64,000 nt of DNA from positions 34,950 through 98,949 of the forward strand of contig JAFGVV010000032.1 of assembly GCA_016937795.1 (NCBI GenBank), read 5' to 3'. This DNA is from Paludibacteraceae bacterium (GTDB lineage: Bacteria > Bacteroidota > Bacteroidia > Bacteroidales > Paludibacteraceae). A program made the position numbers and the translations under genes. Below are positions 55,553 through 64,000 of this stretch, piece after piece; position 1 is the stretch's first letter, and each line of letters starts with the position of its first letter. Below the pieces are notes generated by a model. The model had not been told where the DNA came from, made no database searches, and was given only the letters and a program-made list of their open reading frames with translations.

Positions 55553-57049
55553 ATGTCACAGAAAAAGCAAATGAAAAAGCTGGCCAAGGATACGGCTATT
55601 TATGGTGTCAGCAGTATCGCAGGGCGCTTCCTAAACTGGTTGCTTGTGCCATTATACACCTACGTGCTTACTAATTCATCGGAATATGGTGTAGTTACTA
55701 ATTTGTATGCATGGACAGCATTTCTGCTGGTAGTGCTTACTTACGGCATGGAGACCGGCTTCTTTCGCTTTGCCAACAAAGATCGGGGACAAGCAGGAAA
55801 AGTATATAGCACCACATTGATTTCGGTAGGAGTCACTTCACTTTTATTTACATTGCTCGTCATTATTTTCTCCGATGGTATAGCAGCTACGCTCAACTAC
55901 AGCGATCATCCCGAATATATTGTGATGCTGGGTGCTGTGGTGGCCATGGATGCCTTTGGTTCAATACCATTTGCCTATCTTCGCTACAAGAACCGGCCGA
56001 TAAAATTCGCCTCATTGAAATTGCTAATGGTTTTCGCCAATATCCTTTTCAATATATTTTTTCTGGTACTTTGTCCCTGGCTACACGAGCACTCGCCCGA
56101 GATGATCAGTTGGTTTTACAATCCCGATTATGGTGTAGGCTATGTATTTGTGGCCAATCTGTTTTCAACAGGCATTGTCACTCTGGCATTGATACCCGAA
56201 ATCACAACCGAGAAGTTTAGCTTCGACACTGCTTTGCTGCGTAAAATGCTTCGCTATTCGCTGCCCTTGCTGATTTTGGGAATTGCAGGAATAATGAATC
56301 AGACACTTGATAAAATCATTTTTCCATACCTTTTCGACGATCCCGACTTTGCCAAATCTGAGCTTGGCATTTACGGTGCCTGCTTCAAAGTAGCCATGGT
56401 AATGATGATGTTCACACAAGCATTTCGATATGCTTACGAGCCTTTTATTTTCGCACAACATAAAGATAAAAACAGCCTGGCAGCTTATGCCGACGCAATG
56501 AAATATTTTATAATATTTTCGCTTCTCATTTTTTTGGGGATGGTTTTTTATCTCGACATTTTTAAATTTGTGATTCGGAATGATTACTGGGCCGGCCTGC
56601 GAGTAGTACCTGTGGTGCTATTCTCCTATATCTTCCAGGGCGTATTTTTCAATCTTTCGCTTTGGTACAAGCTCACCGACAAAACCATATACGGAGCAGC
56701 CTTTTCGATAGTTGGGAGTATTATCACGCTGACAATAAACCTTGTATTTGTACCAAAATACAGTTATATGGCCTCGGCATGGGCTGCATTTGCCTGCTAT
56801 TTTGTCATTATGTGCCTATCGTATTTTGTAGGTCAAAAACACATGCCTATCAAATACGATCTTAAATCAATAGGGGTTTATACTGTAGTGGCTTTGGTGC
56901 TCTTTGCAACGAGTTACCTCATAAATACATCATACTTTGCATTAGACCTTGCATTGAAAACAATTTTGCTCGCCGCATTTTTAGGTTTAGCCGTAAAAAG
57001 AGATTTCCCTTTAAACAAAATTCCCTATTTAAAAAGGTTTATCAAATAA
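55553..57049 (+). CDS. Polysaccharide flippase (Wzx/PST-type)
   Basis: 498 residues with about 14 membrane helices of the MATE/PST (MVIM) superfamily: DTAIYGVSSIAGRFLNWLLV at the N terminus, then PLYTYVLTNSSEYGVVTNLY. It would flip lipid-linked oligosaccharide across the inner membrane. It opens a run of glycosyltransferase genes and an O-antigen-ligase-like gene, in keeping with O-antigen or surface-glycan assembly. Confidence 0.9.
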   Translation: MSQKKQMKKLAKDTAIYGVSSIAGRFLNWLLVPLYTYVLTNSSEYGVVTNLYAWTAFLLVVLTYGMETGFFRFANKDRGQAGKVYSTTLISVGVTSLLFTLLVIIFSDGIAATLNYSDHPEYIVMLGAVVAMDAFGSIPFAYLRYKNRPIKFASLKLLMVFANILFNIFFLVLCPWLHEHSPEMISWFYNPDYGVGYVFVANLFSTGIVTLALIPEITTEKFSFDTALLRKMLRYSLPLLILGIAGIMNQTLDKIIFPYLFDDPDFAKSELGIYGACFKVAMVMMMFTQAFRYAYEPFIFAQHKDKNSLAAYADAMKYFIIFSLLIFLGMVFYLDIFKFVIRNDYWAGLRVVPVVLFSYIFQGVFFNLSLWYKLTDKTIYGAAFSIVGSIITLTINLVFVPKYSYMASAWAAFACYFVIMCLSYFVGQKHMPIKYDLKSIGVYTVVALVLFATSYLINTSYFALDLALKTILLAAFLGLAVKRDFPLNKIPYLKRFIK

Positions 57050-57083
57050 TACATCCTGTAATTAAATAAAAAATGTCCGGCTT

Positions 57084-58010
57084 ATGCTTTCAATAATCGT
57101 ATGTTCTAAAAATAAAACTCCGAATCAGGATTTTGTGAATAATATTGCAAAAACCATAGGATTGGAGTACGAACTTTTGCATATCGATAATTCTGAAGAA
57201 CAGCACAGTATTTTTTCGGCTTATAACGAAGGAATACTGAGGAGCAAATACAACAAGTTGTGTTTTTTGCATGAGGATGTTTGTTTTCACTCGAACGGCT
57301 GGGGACAGAAAATCGAAGAGCATTTGCAAGCATCAGGGACAGGTATTTTAGGATTGGCAGGGCGTGATTTCACTCCAAAAGTACCGGCAGCTTGGCGCAA
57401 AAAGCTATCGGGCGCAAATATCATTCAGTCTGACAAATCGGGCGTACGACGCACACGAAGGAGAATGATTCCTACTAATTATCAACAAGCGCTGCGTGAA
57501 GTGATTACACTCGATGGGGTAATGCTGTGTGCACGTAAAGAGCTTTTCGAAAAAATAAGTTTCGACGAAAGCTTAAGTGGTTTTCATGGTTACGATTTCG
57601 ACATTTGCATACAAGCTGCAGTTATCGGCTACCGGAATTTTGTAATGTACGACATAGTACTCGAGCATTTTTCGCGCGGAAACCCGAATGCATGCTATTA
57701 TAGAGCATTGATAAAAGTATTCAGAAAATGGAAACATAAATTGCCGCTGTATATAAACCATTCGACCGAACAAGTTGAGAATTTTTCGTTTCGCGACTTT
57801 TGGGGATTAAGCAAACTGCTGGCCAAAATGGTGAGACGCCAAATGCCGGTAAATGAGATTCAAAAAGAAATATACTATTTTACCGACACACTAAACCTGA
57901 AATTGCCACAAATACGCAAAATGTGTGTGTTACCTGAAATTTATCTGATGAAATGTTTACATCTTCCGCTACTGTTTTCGAAAAGAAAATACAAAAATTG
58001 CGGAAAATAA
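57084..58010 (+). CDS. Glycosyltransferase (Glyco_tranf_2_5 type)
   Basis: 308 residues. N-terminal MLSIIVCSKNKTPNQDFVNN, then LCFLHEDVCFHSNGWGQKIE (the acidic HEDV replaces the usual DxD), TLDGVMLCARKELFEKISFD and GYDFDICIQAAVIGY. This follows the GT2-like family whose proteins have a HEDV-type nucleotide-sugar site. Donor and acceptor are unknown. It follows the flippase by 34 bp. Confidence 0.85.
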   Translation: MLSIIVCSKNKTPNQDFVNNIAKTIGLEYELLHIDNSEEQHSIFSAYNEGILRSKYNKLCFLHEDVCFHSNGWGQKIEEHLQASGTGILGLAGRDFTPKVPAAWRKKLSGANIIQSDKSGVRRTRRRMIPTNYQQALREVITLDGVMLCARKELFEKISFDESLSGFHGYDFDICIQAAVIGYRNFVMYDIVLEHFSRGNPNACYYRALIKVFRKWKHKLPLYINHSTEQVENFSFRDFWGLSKLLAKMVRRQMPVNEIQKEIYYFTDTLNLKLPQIRKMCVLPEIYLMKCLHLPLLFSKRKYKNCGK

Positions 58011-58026
58011 TCTAACAGAAAAAATA

Positions 58027-58743
58027 ATGAAGGAAGTACATATCATAACACCTGTAAAAGACTCACCGAACACCACCCTAAAAACGCTTAGTGCCATCAT
58101 GAGTTCAGAAATGAGTACAGGCTTTTCATATACTATATATAACGATTTCAGTAATGATGACACTACTCAATTATTGAGCAACAAAGCAACAGAACTCCAT
58201 TTCGAGCATATTAATCTGGCTGAGATTACCACGCATCCTTCGCCCAATTACCTGCTTGTACTACAGACGGCACAGCAAAAGGCAATTGCCGGAAACGCAC
58301 ATCTGATCATTGTTGAATCGGATGTGGTAGTAGCGAAAAACACCTTACAAGCATTGTCGAATTATGCTTCACTGCTCGATAAACCAGGCATGCTTGCTGC
58401 TGTGACAGTAGACGAGAGTGGAAAAATAAACTTCCCGTATCTGTATGCACAAAAACTCGAAAAAGGCGTGCACAACACACGTAAACGTCTGAGTTTTTGC
58501 TGTACAATGATTACAAACGAACTTCTACATGAATTCGATTTCAAAAATCTTAATCCCGAAAAATCGTGGTACGATGTGTTTATTTCGCACAAAAGTGTAG
58601 AACTTGGATTCAGCAATTACCTGCTCACAAACCTTCCTGTATTGCACATGCCACACAGTAGTCGTCCGTGGAAACATCTGAAATACAGCAATCCTCTAAA
58701 ATATTATTGGCGTAAACTGATAAACAACAAAGACAAAATCTGA
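58027..58743 (+). CDS. Glycosyltransferase, GT2-like (short)
   Basis: 238 residues with GT-A fold landmarks: VHIITPVKDSPNTTLKTLSA, IYNDFSNDDTTQLL, and HLIIVESDVVVAKNTLQALS, where ESDVVV stands at the place of DxD. The end (LPVLHMPHSSRPWKHLKYSN) is basic and could be membrane-associated. It lies between two other transferase genes with gaps of 16 and 6 bp. Confidence 0.8.
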   Translation: MKEVHIITPVKDSPNTTLKTLSAIMSSEMSTGFSYTIYNDFSNDDTTQLLSNKATELHFEHINLAEITTHPSPNYLLVLQTAQQKAIAGNAHLIIVESDVVVAKNTLQALSNYASLLDKPGMLAAVTVDESGKINFPYLYAQKLEKGVHNTRKRLSFCCTMITNELLHEFDFKNLNPEKSWYDVFISHKSVELGFSNYLLTNLPVLHMPHSSRPWKHLKYSNPLKYYWRKLINNKDKI

Positions 58744-58749
58744 GAGAGA

Positions 58750-60597
58750 ATGGACCATCCGCTTGTGTCGGTCGTTGTGCCGGTATATAATATGCAGCTG
58801 TTTCTGGCTGAAACACTCGATTCGGTACTCAAAAGTACTTACCCGAATTTCGAAGTGCTGTTGGTGGACGATGGTTCGACCGATAGTTCAGCCGACATTT
58901 GTGCTCAGTACGCCAAAGCCGACAGCCGTATACGTTTTATTCAACAACACAATGGTGGTGCTTCGGTAGCACGTAACACCGGCATTCGTAATGCTCAGGG
59001 AATCTACATTCTGCCCGTTGATGCCGACAATCTGATTGCAGCGGATTACATTGAAAACTGTGTCGCTGTGCTCGAAAAAAATCCACAGGTAAAAATTGTG
59101 ACTTGCGAAGCTGAATTCTTTGGGGGCAAAACGGGTCGCTGGAAACTTCCTGAAGTTAGCCTGAAGTTGCTGGCACGCCGTAACCTTATGGACAACTGTG
59201 CCATGTATCGCAAAGCCGATTGGGAAAAAGCAGGTGGTTATTGCGAAGAAATTCTGGGCCGCGAGGATTGGGATTTCTGGATCAGCATGCTCAAAACTGG
59301 TGGCGATGTTCATCGGTTGGCTCAGGTTGGGCTTTACTACAGAGTTCGTCACGATTCGAAGCGCAAACGTACACGACACCTGAAATCGGAACTTATAGCC
59401 CAACTTAACCGCAGACACAAAGCATTTTTTTATCAGCAATTAGGCGGGCCACTTCACAAAAGCCGCACCTGGTCGGAAACCATCAACAGAGTGAAACATT
59501 TGTTTGAACCTGAACGCATAGCATCAAAACCGGGCTATGAAGAATTTGTGTATAATATTCCTGAAAATTTCGAAACTACAAAGAACGAAACCGGAATATC
59601 TACGTTCAAGTGGCAAAACGAGCAACTCGAAGTATTAAGTTTTTATGGCTCGACAAAATCAGCCACAGCCGCAAAAAGCTACAAAACCGATGCTAAAGCA
59701 ATTGGCTATTATGAGAAAGCCGGATTTTTAGGAAAAACACGTGGATATTTTATTCGTAAACAGAATTCTGCAAAGCCAAAAGCTTCGCTGATAGTGACAG
59801 TGTACAAAAACACTGAGTTTCTGAAATCCGTGCTCAACTCAACAAAATATCAAACCGAATCCGATTTCGAAATTATCGTTACCGAAGATGGAGATTCAAC
59901 AGAAATGAAGTCGTTCATCGAAAATTACTCATTCAATCATCCATATCAGCATCTCACGCAACCCGACGAAGGATGGCAAAAAAACAAAGCACTCAACGCG
60001 GCTGTAAAAGCCGCAAATGCCGATTGGTTGATTTTTATCGATGGCGATTGTGTATTGCATCCGCGTTTTGTGGAAATGCATTTAGCCAATGCCGGTGAGG
60101 ATAAAATACTTAGTGGAAAACGCGTAAAACTCGATCCGAAAACTACAAACGACTATCTTTCGGAAAAAATAAATATTGAGACCGTGCGTCGTCGTATTCG
60201 TCAGGCATTTTTCGGCATTCGCAAGGGAATGAAGTTTGCCGAAGAAGGCTTATTCATTTCACCTTATGGATTTTTGGGATTTTTGCCTAAAATGAGAAAA
60301 CTAAACTACCTGAAAGGTTGCAATATGTCATTCTCAAAAAATATGATTATGGCCATCAATGGTTTCGACGAAGATTATATTTTGCCGGCTATTGGCGAGG
60401 ACATTGACCTGAGCTGGCGTTTCGAAATGGCGGGATATAAGCATAAATCGGTTCGCAATTTGGCTGTGCAGTACCATTTACACCATAAGGAAAACTGGAT
60501 GAGCCAGTTAGAAAATGCAGCCATCATGCAACAGAAAAAAGAAAACAACGAGTATATTTGCAAAAACGGAATAGAAAAACAATCAACCGCCCAATGA
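58750..60597 (+). CDS. Two-domain glycosyltransferase (GT2-GT2 fusion)
   Basis: 615 residues. N-terminal GT2 domain about 5-235 (VSVVVPVYNMQLFLAETLDS, LLVDDGSTDSS, ILPVDADNLIAADY, EDWDFWISMLKTGG). C-terminal GT2 domain about 345-590 (ASLIVTVYKNTEFLKSVLNS, WLIFIDGDCVLHPRFVEMHL, GCNMSFSKNMIMAINGFDED, GEDIDLSWRFEMAGYKHKSV). The linker about 255-340 contains a segment (KPGYEEFVYNIPENF, ISTFKWQNEQLEVLSFYG) that recalls the N-terminal lobe of Bacteroidetes Kdo/WaaP-type LPS kinases, without catalytic residues. A bifunctional sugar transferase of LPS or capsule is likely. Confidence 0.9.
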   Translation: MDHPLVSVVVPVYNMQLFLAETLDSVLKSTYPNFEVLLVDDGSTDSSADICAQYAKADSRIRFIQQHNGGASVARNTGIRNAQGIYILPVDADNLIAADYIENCVAVLEKNPQVKIVTCEAEFFGGKTGRWKLPEVSLKLLARRNLMDNCAMYRKADWEKAGGYCEEILGREDWDFWISMLKTGGDVHRLAQVGLYYRVRHDSKRKRTRHLKSELIAQLNRRHKAFFYQQLGGPLHKSRTWSETINRVKHLFEPERIASKPGYEEFVYNIPENFETTKNETGISTFKWQNEQLEVLSFYGSTKSATAAKSYKTDAKAIGYYEKAGFLGKTRGYFIRKQNSAKPKASLIVTVYKNTEFLKSVLNSTKYQTESDFEIIVTEDGDSTEMKSFIENYSFNHPYQHLTQPDEGWQKNKALNAAVKAANADWLIFIDGDCVLHPRFVEMHLANAGEDKILSGKRVKLDPKTTNDYLSEKINIETVRRRIRQAFFGIRKGMKFAEEGLFISPYGFLGFLPKMRKLNYLKGCNMSFSKNMIMAINGFDEDYILPAIGEDIDLSWRFEMAGYKHKSVRNLAVQYHLHHKENWMSQLENAAIMQQKKENNEYICKNGIEKQSTAQ

Positions 60598-61409
60598 AGA
60601 TATACAGTTTAATGCTTGTAAAAAACGAGGAAGACATCATTGCTTCCACGCTCAAAGCTGCTGCTGAATGGAGCGACAAACTCATCGTACTCGACAATGG
60701 GAGTACCGATCGCACATGGGAAATTGTGAACGATACGGCGGCTCTCCACCCATGCATTATTCCGTTTGCTCAGGATGCACGTCCGTTTCGCATTGGTCTG
60801 CGTGCTCTGATGTTCGATGCCTTTAAGCACGAAATGACAGATGACGACTGGTGGTGCATTCGTATGGATGCTGATGAATTCTACGTGGAATCTCCCCGCG
60901 AATTTTTGCAAAGCATTCCCAAACGCTTCAAACAGGTTTCGAAGGGCAGTATCGATTTTCATATTACCGAAGAGGATGTGGCCGAATTTGAGTTCAGCGG
61001 AAACTTCGAAACCGACAAAGATAAAATCCGATATCACAACCCACAAACATGGGCCGAGGTTCGCTTTCTGCGACATAGTAAACGACTTAAATGGAACATC
61101 GACCAGTTCAAGCCTCAGCCGTGCGGACTCACATATCCCAAACAAATAAGGGTGCTGCATTATCAGTTTCGTTCGCCACAACAGATGGAAAAACGATTTG
61201 GCGTTCGTAAAAAAGCGCGCGAAGAGGGGTGTGGATCGTTTATGCACGAGAAAGGAAACTCCTGGAAAGATTATTTACGAAAAAGAGAAGCACTCACATA
61301 TCATAAGCCCGGAACAGATTTTGTAACTTTAGGGAATCGCAACAAATTCAACAAATTGCACACACGCATTTTCAAATCCCTTCTGACAGTTATCGGTTAT
61401 TACAGTTAA
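60594..61409 (+). CDS. Glycosyltransferase, GT2 family
   Basis: 271 residues from the ATG at 60594, which overlaps the preceding stop codon (ATGA), a sign of translational coupling; an in-frame upstream start at 60558 would lie inside the previous gene and adds no conserved sequence. Motifs: MKIYSLMLVKNEEDIIASTL, IVLDNGSTDRTWEIV and WWCIRMDADEFYVESPREFL (DAD metal site). Resembles WaaE/KdtX-like GT2 enzymes of LPS core. Confidence 0.88.
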   Translation: MKIYSLMLVKNEEDIIASTLKAAAEWSDKLIVLDNGSTDRTWEIVNDTAALHPCIIPFAQDARPFRIGLRALMFDAFKHEMTDDDWWCIRMDADEFYVESPREFLQSIPKRFKQVSKGSIDFHITEEDVAEFEFSGNFETDKDKIRYHNPQTWAEVRFLRHSKRLKWNIDQFKPQPCGLTYPKQIRVLHYQFRSPQQMEKRFGVRKKAREEGCGSFMHEKGNSWKDYLRKREALTYHKPGTDFVTLGNRNKFNKLHTRIFKSLLTVIGYYS

Positions 61410-61419
61410 ATACTATTTT

Positions 61420-62727
61420 ATGGAAATAAAGAATATTTCAGATAAATATCAACAAATTGTTGGACTCACAAATTACTTATTGGTTTTGGCAGTGGCATTT
61501 ACCGCTGCATTCCCAAACCGCATCTTCAATGCAGTGTGGGTAGCATGGCTTGTAACCTGGCTATTGGAAGGACGTTTTCTGAGAAAAAGTAATTTTTTAT
61601 TCGACAAGTCGAAAACAATCATTTTTATGTTAGCCGGATTTTATCTGTGGGAAGCCGTTTCAATTTTTTGGGCCGAAGATAAAAAAGCAGGTTTTTCGGT
61701 GCTCGAAAGGCAAATGTCATTTTTAGCCATAGTACCCGTAGCACTTTTTGGAGTCAACCGCTATTATAAAACCTCTACCATATTAGTAAGTTTGGTTGTT
61801 GGGGTGTTGGTATCCATAGTCGCATATTCAATGACACTTCTGTATACAAATAATGTAGAATATTTTCTGAATTCAGGCGACAAAGCATTCTGGAAAGGTT
61901 TTAATGCCGAAAACTTTTCAGTATGGATTTCGCATATAAAACATCGCATGTACTATAACACCATACTTGTTGTGGCCATTTTCTCTCTTCCTTTTTTGTA
62001 TAAGAAATATGCAATACGCTACGGCAAATACCTTACTGCCAATATCATACTATTATCCGGCATATCTATGCTCGGCATGCTTTATTTTTCTGGTTCACGC
62101 AGCATGATTCTGGCTTTGATATTCATTCTGGCAGTGGCATTCTGGAGATTTATTGATAAAAAATACCGTTTGTGGGTTACTTTATCAGCCTTTGTACTTG
62201 TCGCCACCGGAGTATTTGTTTTTGTGGAGTATCACCCCCGCATGCAGAATTTTAAAACTGAAGATTTTGAAGCTCTTAAAACAGGCAAAACAAGCAACGA
62301 ACTGATTGAACCCCGCCTACTTATCTGGCATGCTGTATTCGAGAAACCTTCGGATTATATTGCCTATGGTCTTGGTGCCGGCAATAGCACAAACTATCTG
62401 GTTGAAAAACACAAAGTCAATAAATTTCCTGAACGATTTGTTACACGTAGATATAGCGCACACAATCAGTACTTTGCGGCAATGATGGAACTTGGATTGG
62501 CAGGTGTTATGTATCTGATTTTAATTTTCTTTCTGTATCACCGCTTCCTCACAGGAAATGCACGCCGATTTGCCTTTTATTTCTCTTTACTTATGGCTTT
62601 CAATCTTCTGACCGAGGCCATGCTTGGCAGAGGCGATGGAGTACTGACTCTGTCGTTCTTTTCGCTAATGTGTATATGGATGGAAAGGGAACAAAGAACT
62701 GACACTGAATTGCCCGAATACTTATAA
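61420..62727 (+). CDS. O-antigen ligase/polymerase-like membrane protein
   Basis: 435 residues with about 10-12 membrane helices. The long periplasmic loop between about 290 and 355 (PRLLIWHAVFEKPSDYIAYG, then GAGNSTNY and RRYSAHNQYFAAMMELGLAG) is the Wzy_C/O-antigen-ligase signature with conserved Arg and His. It would attach polymer to lipid A-core or polymerise it. Its stop overlaps the convergent acyltransferase gene by 6 bp. Confidence 0.88.
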   Translation: MEIKNISDKYQQIVGLTNYLLVLAVAFTAAFPNRIFNAVWVAWLVTWLLEGRFLRKSNFLFDKSKTIIFMLAGFYLWEAVSIFWAEDKKAGFSVLERQMSFLAIVPVALFGVNRYYKTSTILVSLVVGVLVSIVAYSMTLLYTNNVEYFLNSGDKAFWKGFNAENFSVWISHIKHRMYYNTILVVAIFSLPFLYKKYAIRYGKYLTANIILLSGISMLGMLYFSGSRSMILALIFILAVAFWRFIDKKYRLWVTLSAFVLVATGVFVFVEYHPRMQNFKTEDFEALKTGKTSNELIEPRLLIWHAVFEKPSDYIAYGLGAGNSTNYLVEKHKVNKFPERFVTRRYSAHNQYFAAMMELGLAGVMYLILIFFLYHRFLTGNARRFAFYFSLLMAFNLLTEAMLGRGDGVLTLSFFSLMCIWMEREQRTDTELPEYL

Positions 62728-63603
62728 TTGAGTAGGTTTCCGGTGTTTCCAGCGTTTGTGCGTCCATAGCCAAAACTCGGGTGATTCCATTATTTTGGCT
62801 TCGAGTAGCTGCATGTACTTTTCGGTAATTTCAAACTCTGATGCAAGCCTTGGATCTTCTTTAATCAGCACAAATTCAAACCTGTAAAAACCGCGTTTTA
62901 TTCGGCTAATACTACCAAAAACAACAGGATAATCAAACTTTCGAGCAAGTTGTTCGGCTCCTACCAGCACAGGGGTATCCTGATTCAGAAAAGTTATCCA
63001 ATGTCGTGTGGCTGCAGCAGTTGGTGTTTGATCGGAAATCATACCAAAAGAGGCTAATTGTTTTGTGTTTTTCAAAGTCAACAATGTACGAAAAGTATCC
63101 TGCATTTCAATATTCCGACTTCCAAAACGCATTCGCATATTATACATAAACGCATCAAATGCTTTATTTTTCAGCTTCTTATATACGTTATATGCCGGCT
63201 TGTCATTTGGGAAAAGTAAAGACATTGAGGCCATCCATTCCCAATTGCCATAATGAGCCGACAATATCATCACGCTTTTCCCTTTCGAATACTGCTCCAG
63301 AATAAGTTCAGTATTCACAAATTTCACCCGTCGTCGCATTTCATCCTCCGTCATATTCAGCTGATAAAGCGTTTCAATAAATAAATCGCAAAAATAACGA
63401 TAAAACTTTCTTTCGATTTTCTTTATTTCGGCAGAATTCTTTTCGGGAAACGATTGTGTAAGATTCCGCCGTACCACTTTTCGCCGATACCTTACAATAT
63501 GATATAAAAATGGTGCAAGCACATCCGAAAGCAAATACAACACTCTCAAAGGCAGGCGGGTGATGACATTTAAAAATGTGGTGAAGATTCGAAACATACA
63601 CAT
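62722..63603 (-). CDS. lpxL: Lipid A late acyltransferase (LpxL/HtrB family)
   Basis: 293 residues from the ATG at 63603; a longer TTG-start version (63627) has no support. N-terminal hydrophobic segment LPLRVLYLLSDVLAPFLYHI, then VRYRRKVVRRNLTQSFPEKN. The HX4E catalytic motif is in LSAHYGNWEWMASM and an acceptor-site block in FGMISDQTPTAAATRHWITF. Adds a secondary acyl chain to lipid A in the inner membrane. Its place beside O-antigen genes fits LPS synthesis. Confidence 0.9.
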   Translation of the reverse strand: MCMFRIFTTFLNVITRLPLRVLYLLSDVLAPFLYHIVRYRRKVVRRNLTQSFPEKNSAEIKKIERKFYRYFCDLFIETLYQLNMTEDEMRRRVKFVNTELILEQYSKGKSVMILSAHYGNWEWMASMSLLFPNDKPAYNVYKKLKNKAFDAFMYNMRMRFGSRNIEMQDTFRTLLTLKNTKQLASFGMISDQTPTAAATRHWITFLNQDTPVLVGAEQLARKFDYPVVFGSISRIKRGFYRFEFVLIKEDPRLASEFEITEKYMQLLEAKIMESPEFWLWTHKRWKHRKPTQL

Positions 63604-63654
63604 TTGATTAACTAAAAGGCGACACAATACAATGCATTATTGCAAATAACGATG

Positions 63655-63662
63655 CAAAGTTA
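63655..63662 (-). promoter_or_regulatory. -7 box (TAACTTTG) for lpxL
   Basis: Exact TAnnTTTG on the minus strand, 51 bp before the chosen ATG; favours 63603 as the start. Confidence 0.45.
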
Positions 63663-63747
63663 GGGTTTAAAACGAAACTTCGAATTAAAAATTTTAAAAA
63701 TCTTTGATACTATTATAAATTTTAATCGAAGAAAAACTTATCAACAG

Positions 63748-63778
63748 TTTGTCAGTTCAAAAAAAACAGCTATTTTTG
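63748..63778 (+). promoter_or_regulatory. Complete Bacteroidetes-type promoter of rpmH
   Basis: TTTG at 63748-63751, 19 bp spacer, TATTTTTG at 63771-63778. Both boxes and the spacing match the Bacteroidetes housekeeping consensus, giving a leader of about 45 nt before the ATG at 63829. It is the best promoter in the window. Confidence 0.85.
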
Positions 63779-63828
63779 CAGTCCGAATTCCAAAGCAGTA
63801 GAAATAATAACAAAAAACATCATACGCA

Positions 63829-63987
63829 ATGAAAAGGACATTCCAACCTTCGCAAAGAAAAAGAAGAAACAAACACGGATTCCGTGAAAGAATGGCAACT
63901 GCCAACGGTCGCCGGGTATTAGCAGCACGTCGTGCCAAAGGTAGAGCAAAGCTTACAGTTGCCGATGAAGGTCGTCACAAAAGGTAA
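63829..63987 (+). CDS. rpmH: 50S ribosomal protein L34
   Basis: 52 residues beginning [20 protein letters not shown], with the full L34 signature ([20 protein letters not shown]). Too short for most ORF cut-offs but unmistakable, and preceded by a canonical promoter. Only 13 bp remain after the stop, so downstream partners cannot be seen. Confidence 0.98.
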   Translation: MKRTFQPSQRKRRNKHGFRERMATANGRRVLAARRAKGRAKLTVADEGRHKR

Positions 63988-64000
63988 CGAATCTGCTGAA

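Overview
The window reads as chromosomal DNA of an anaerobic-type Bacteroidota, most likely order Bacteroidales. The evidence is several promoter-like TAnnTTTG -7 boxes, GH92/GH38/GH2 glycan-degrading enzymes with a Bacteroidetes-type ECF sigma factor and a DUF6377 regulator, a C-terminal type IX secretion (T9SS) sorting tail, a GldJ-family protein, an S46 dipeptidyl peptidase, a 2-oxoglutarate:ferredoxin oxidoreductase pair and the folP-cdaA pair. G+C looks like roughly 40-45% by eye. I saw no rRNA, tRNA or CRISPR array.

1-15,430: a mannose-glycan utilisation region. On the minus strand an ECF sigma factor, a 73-residue protein, a GH38 enzyme and three divergent GH92 alpha-mannosidases follow each other with small gaps (the last GH92 is cut by the left edge). 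A membrane-anchored DUF6377 regulator lies upstream. A divergent GH2 exo-beta-glycosidase with an embedded F5/8 (discoidin-like) domain completes the set. Together these enzymes could strip alpha-mannose and then the beta-mannose or glucosamine core of N-glycans or mannans. No SusC/SusD pair is visible; it may lie left of the window.

15,560-25,214: housekeeping genes: lolD, a YgjP-like metallopeptidase, dgt, a small ribbon-helix-helix-like protein with rmuC, a DUF3078 outer-membrane protein, selO and nnrD/E.

25,618-33,854: a TetR - TolC - HlyD - ABC - ABC - permease - permease efflux operon resembling E. coli cecR-ybhGFSR, with YbhF split in two. It is interrupted between hlyD and the first ATPase by a REP-associated tyrosine transposase (RAYT). 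That gene is embedded in eleven copies of a palindromic REP-like element arranged with a period of about 51 bp. This is the most unusual structure in the window. Other small hairpin repeats sit upstream of tetR and at four junctions of the operon.

33,856-54,094: a BASS-type transporter with an ORF6N gene, a POT-like MFS transporter, a T9SS cargo protein, a DUF389 membrane protein, DPP7-type S46 peptidase, fabI, class II aldolase, cdaA-folP, a GldJ-family protein lacking a lipobox, asnS and korAB.

54,281-63,987: a TerB-DnaJ protein, a DUF2007 protein, then a surface-polysaccharide/LPS run (flippase, four glycosyltransferase genes, one with two GT2 domains, an O-antigen-ligase-like protein and a convergent LpxL-type acyltransferase). 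rpmH (52 residues) closes the window.
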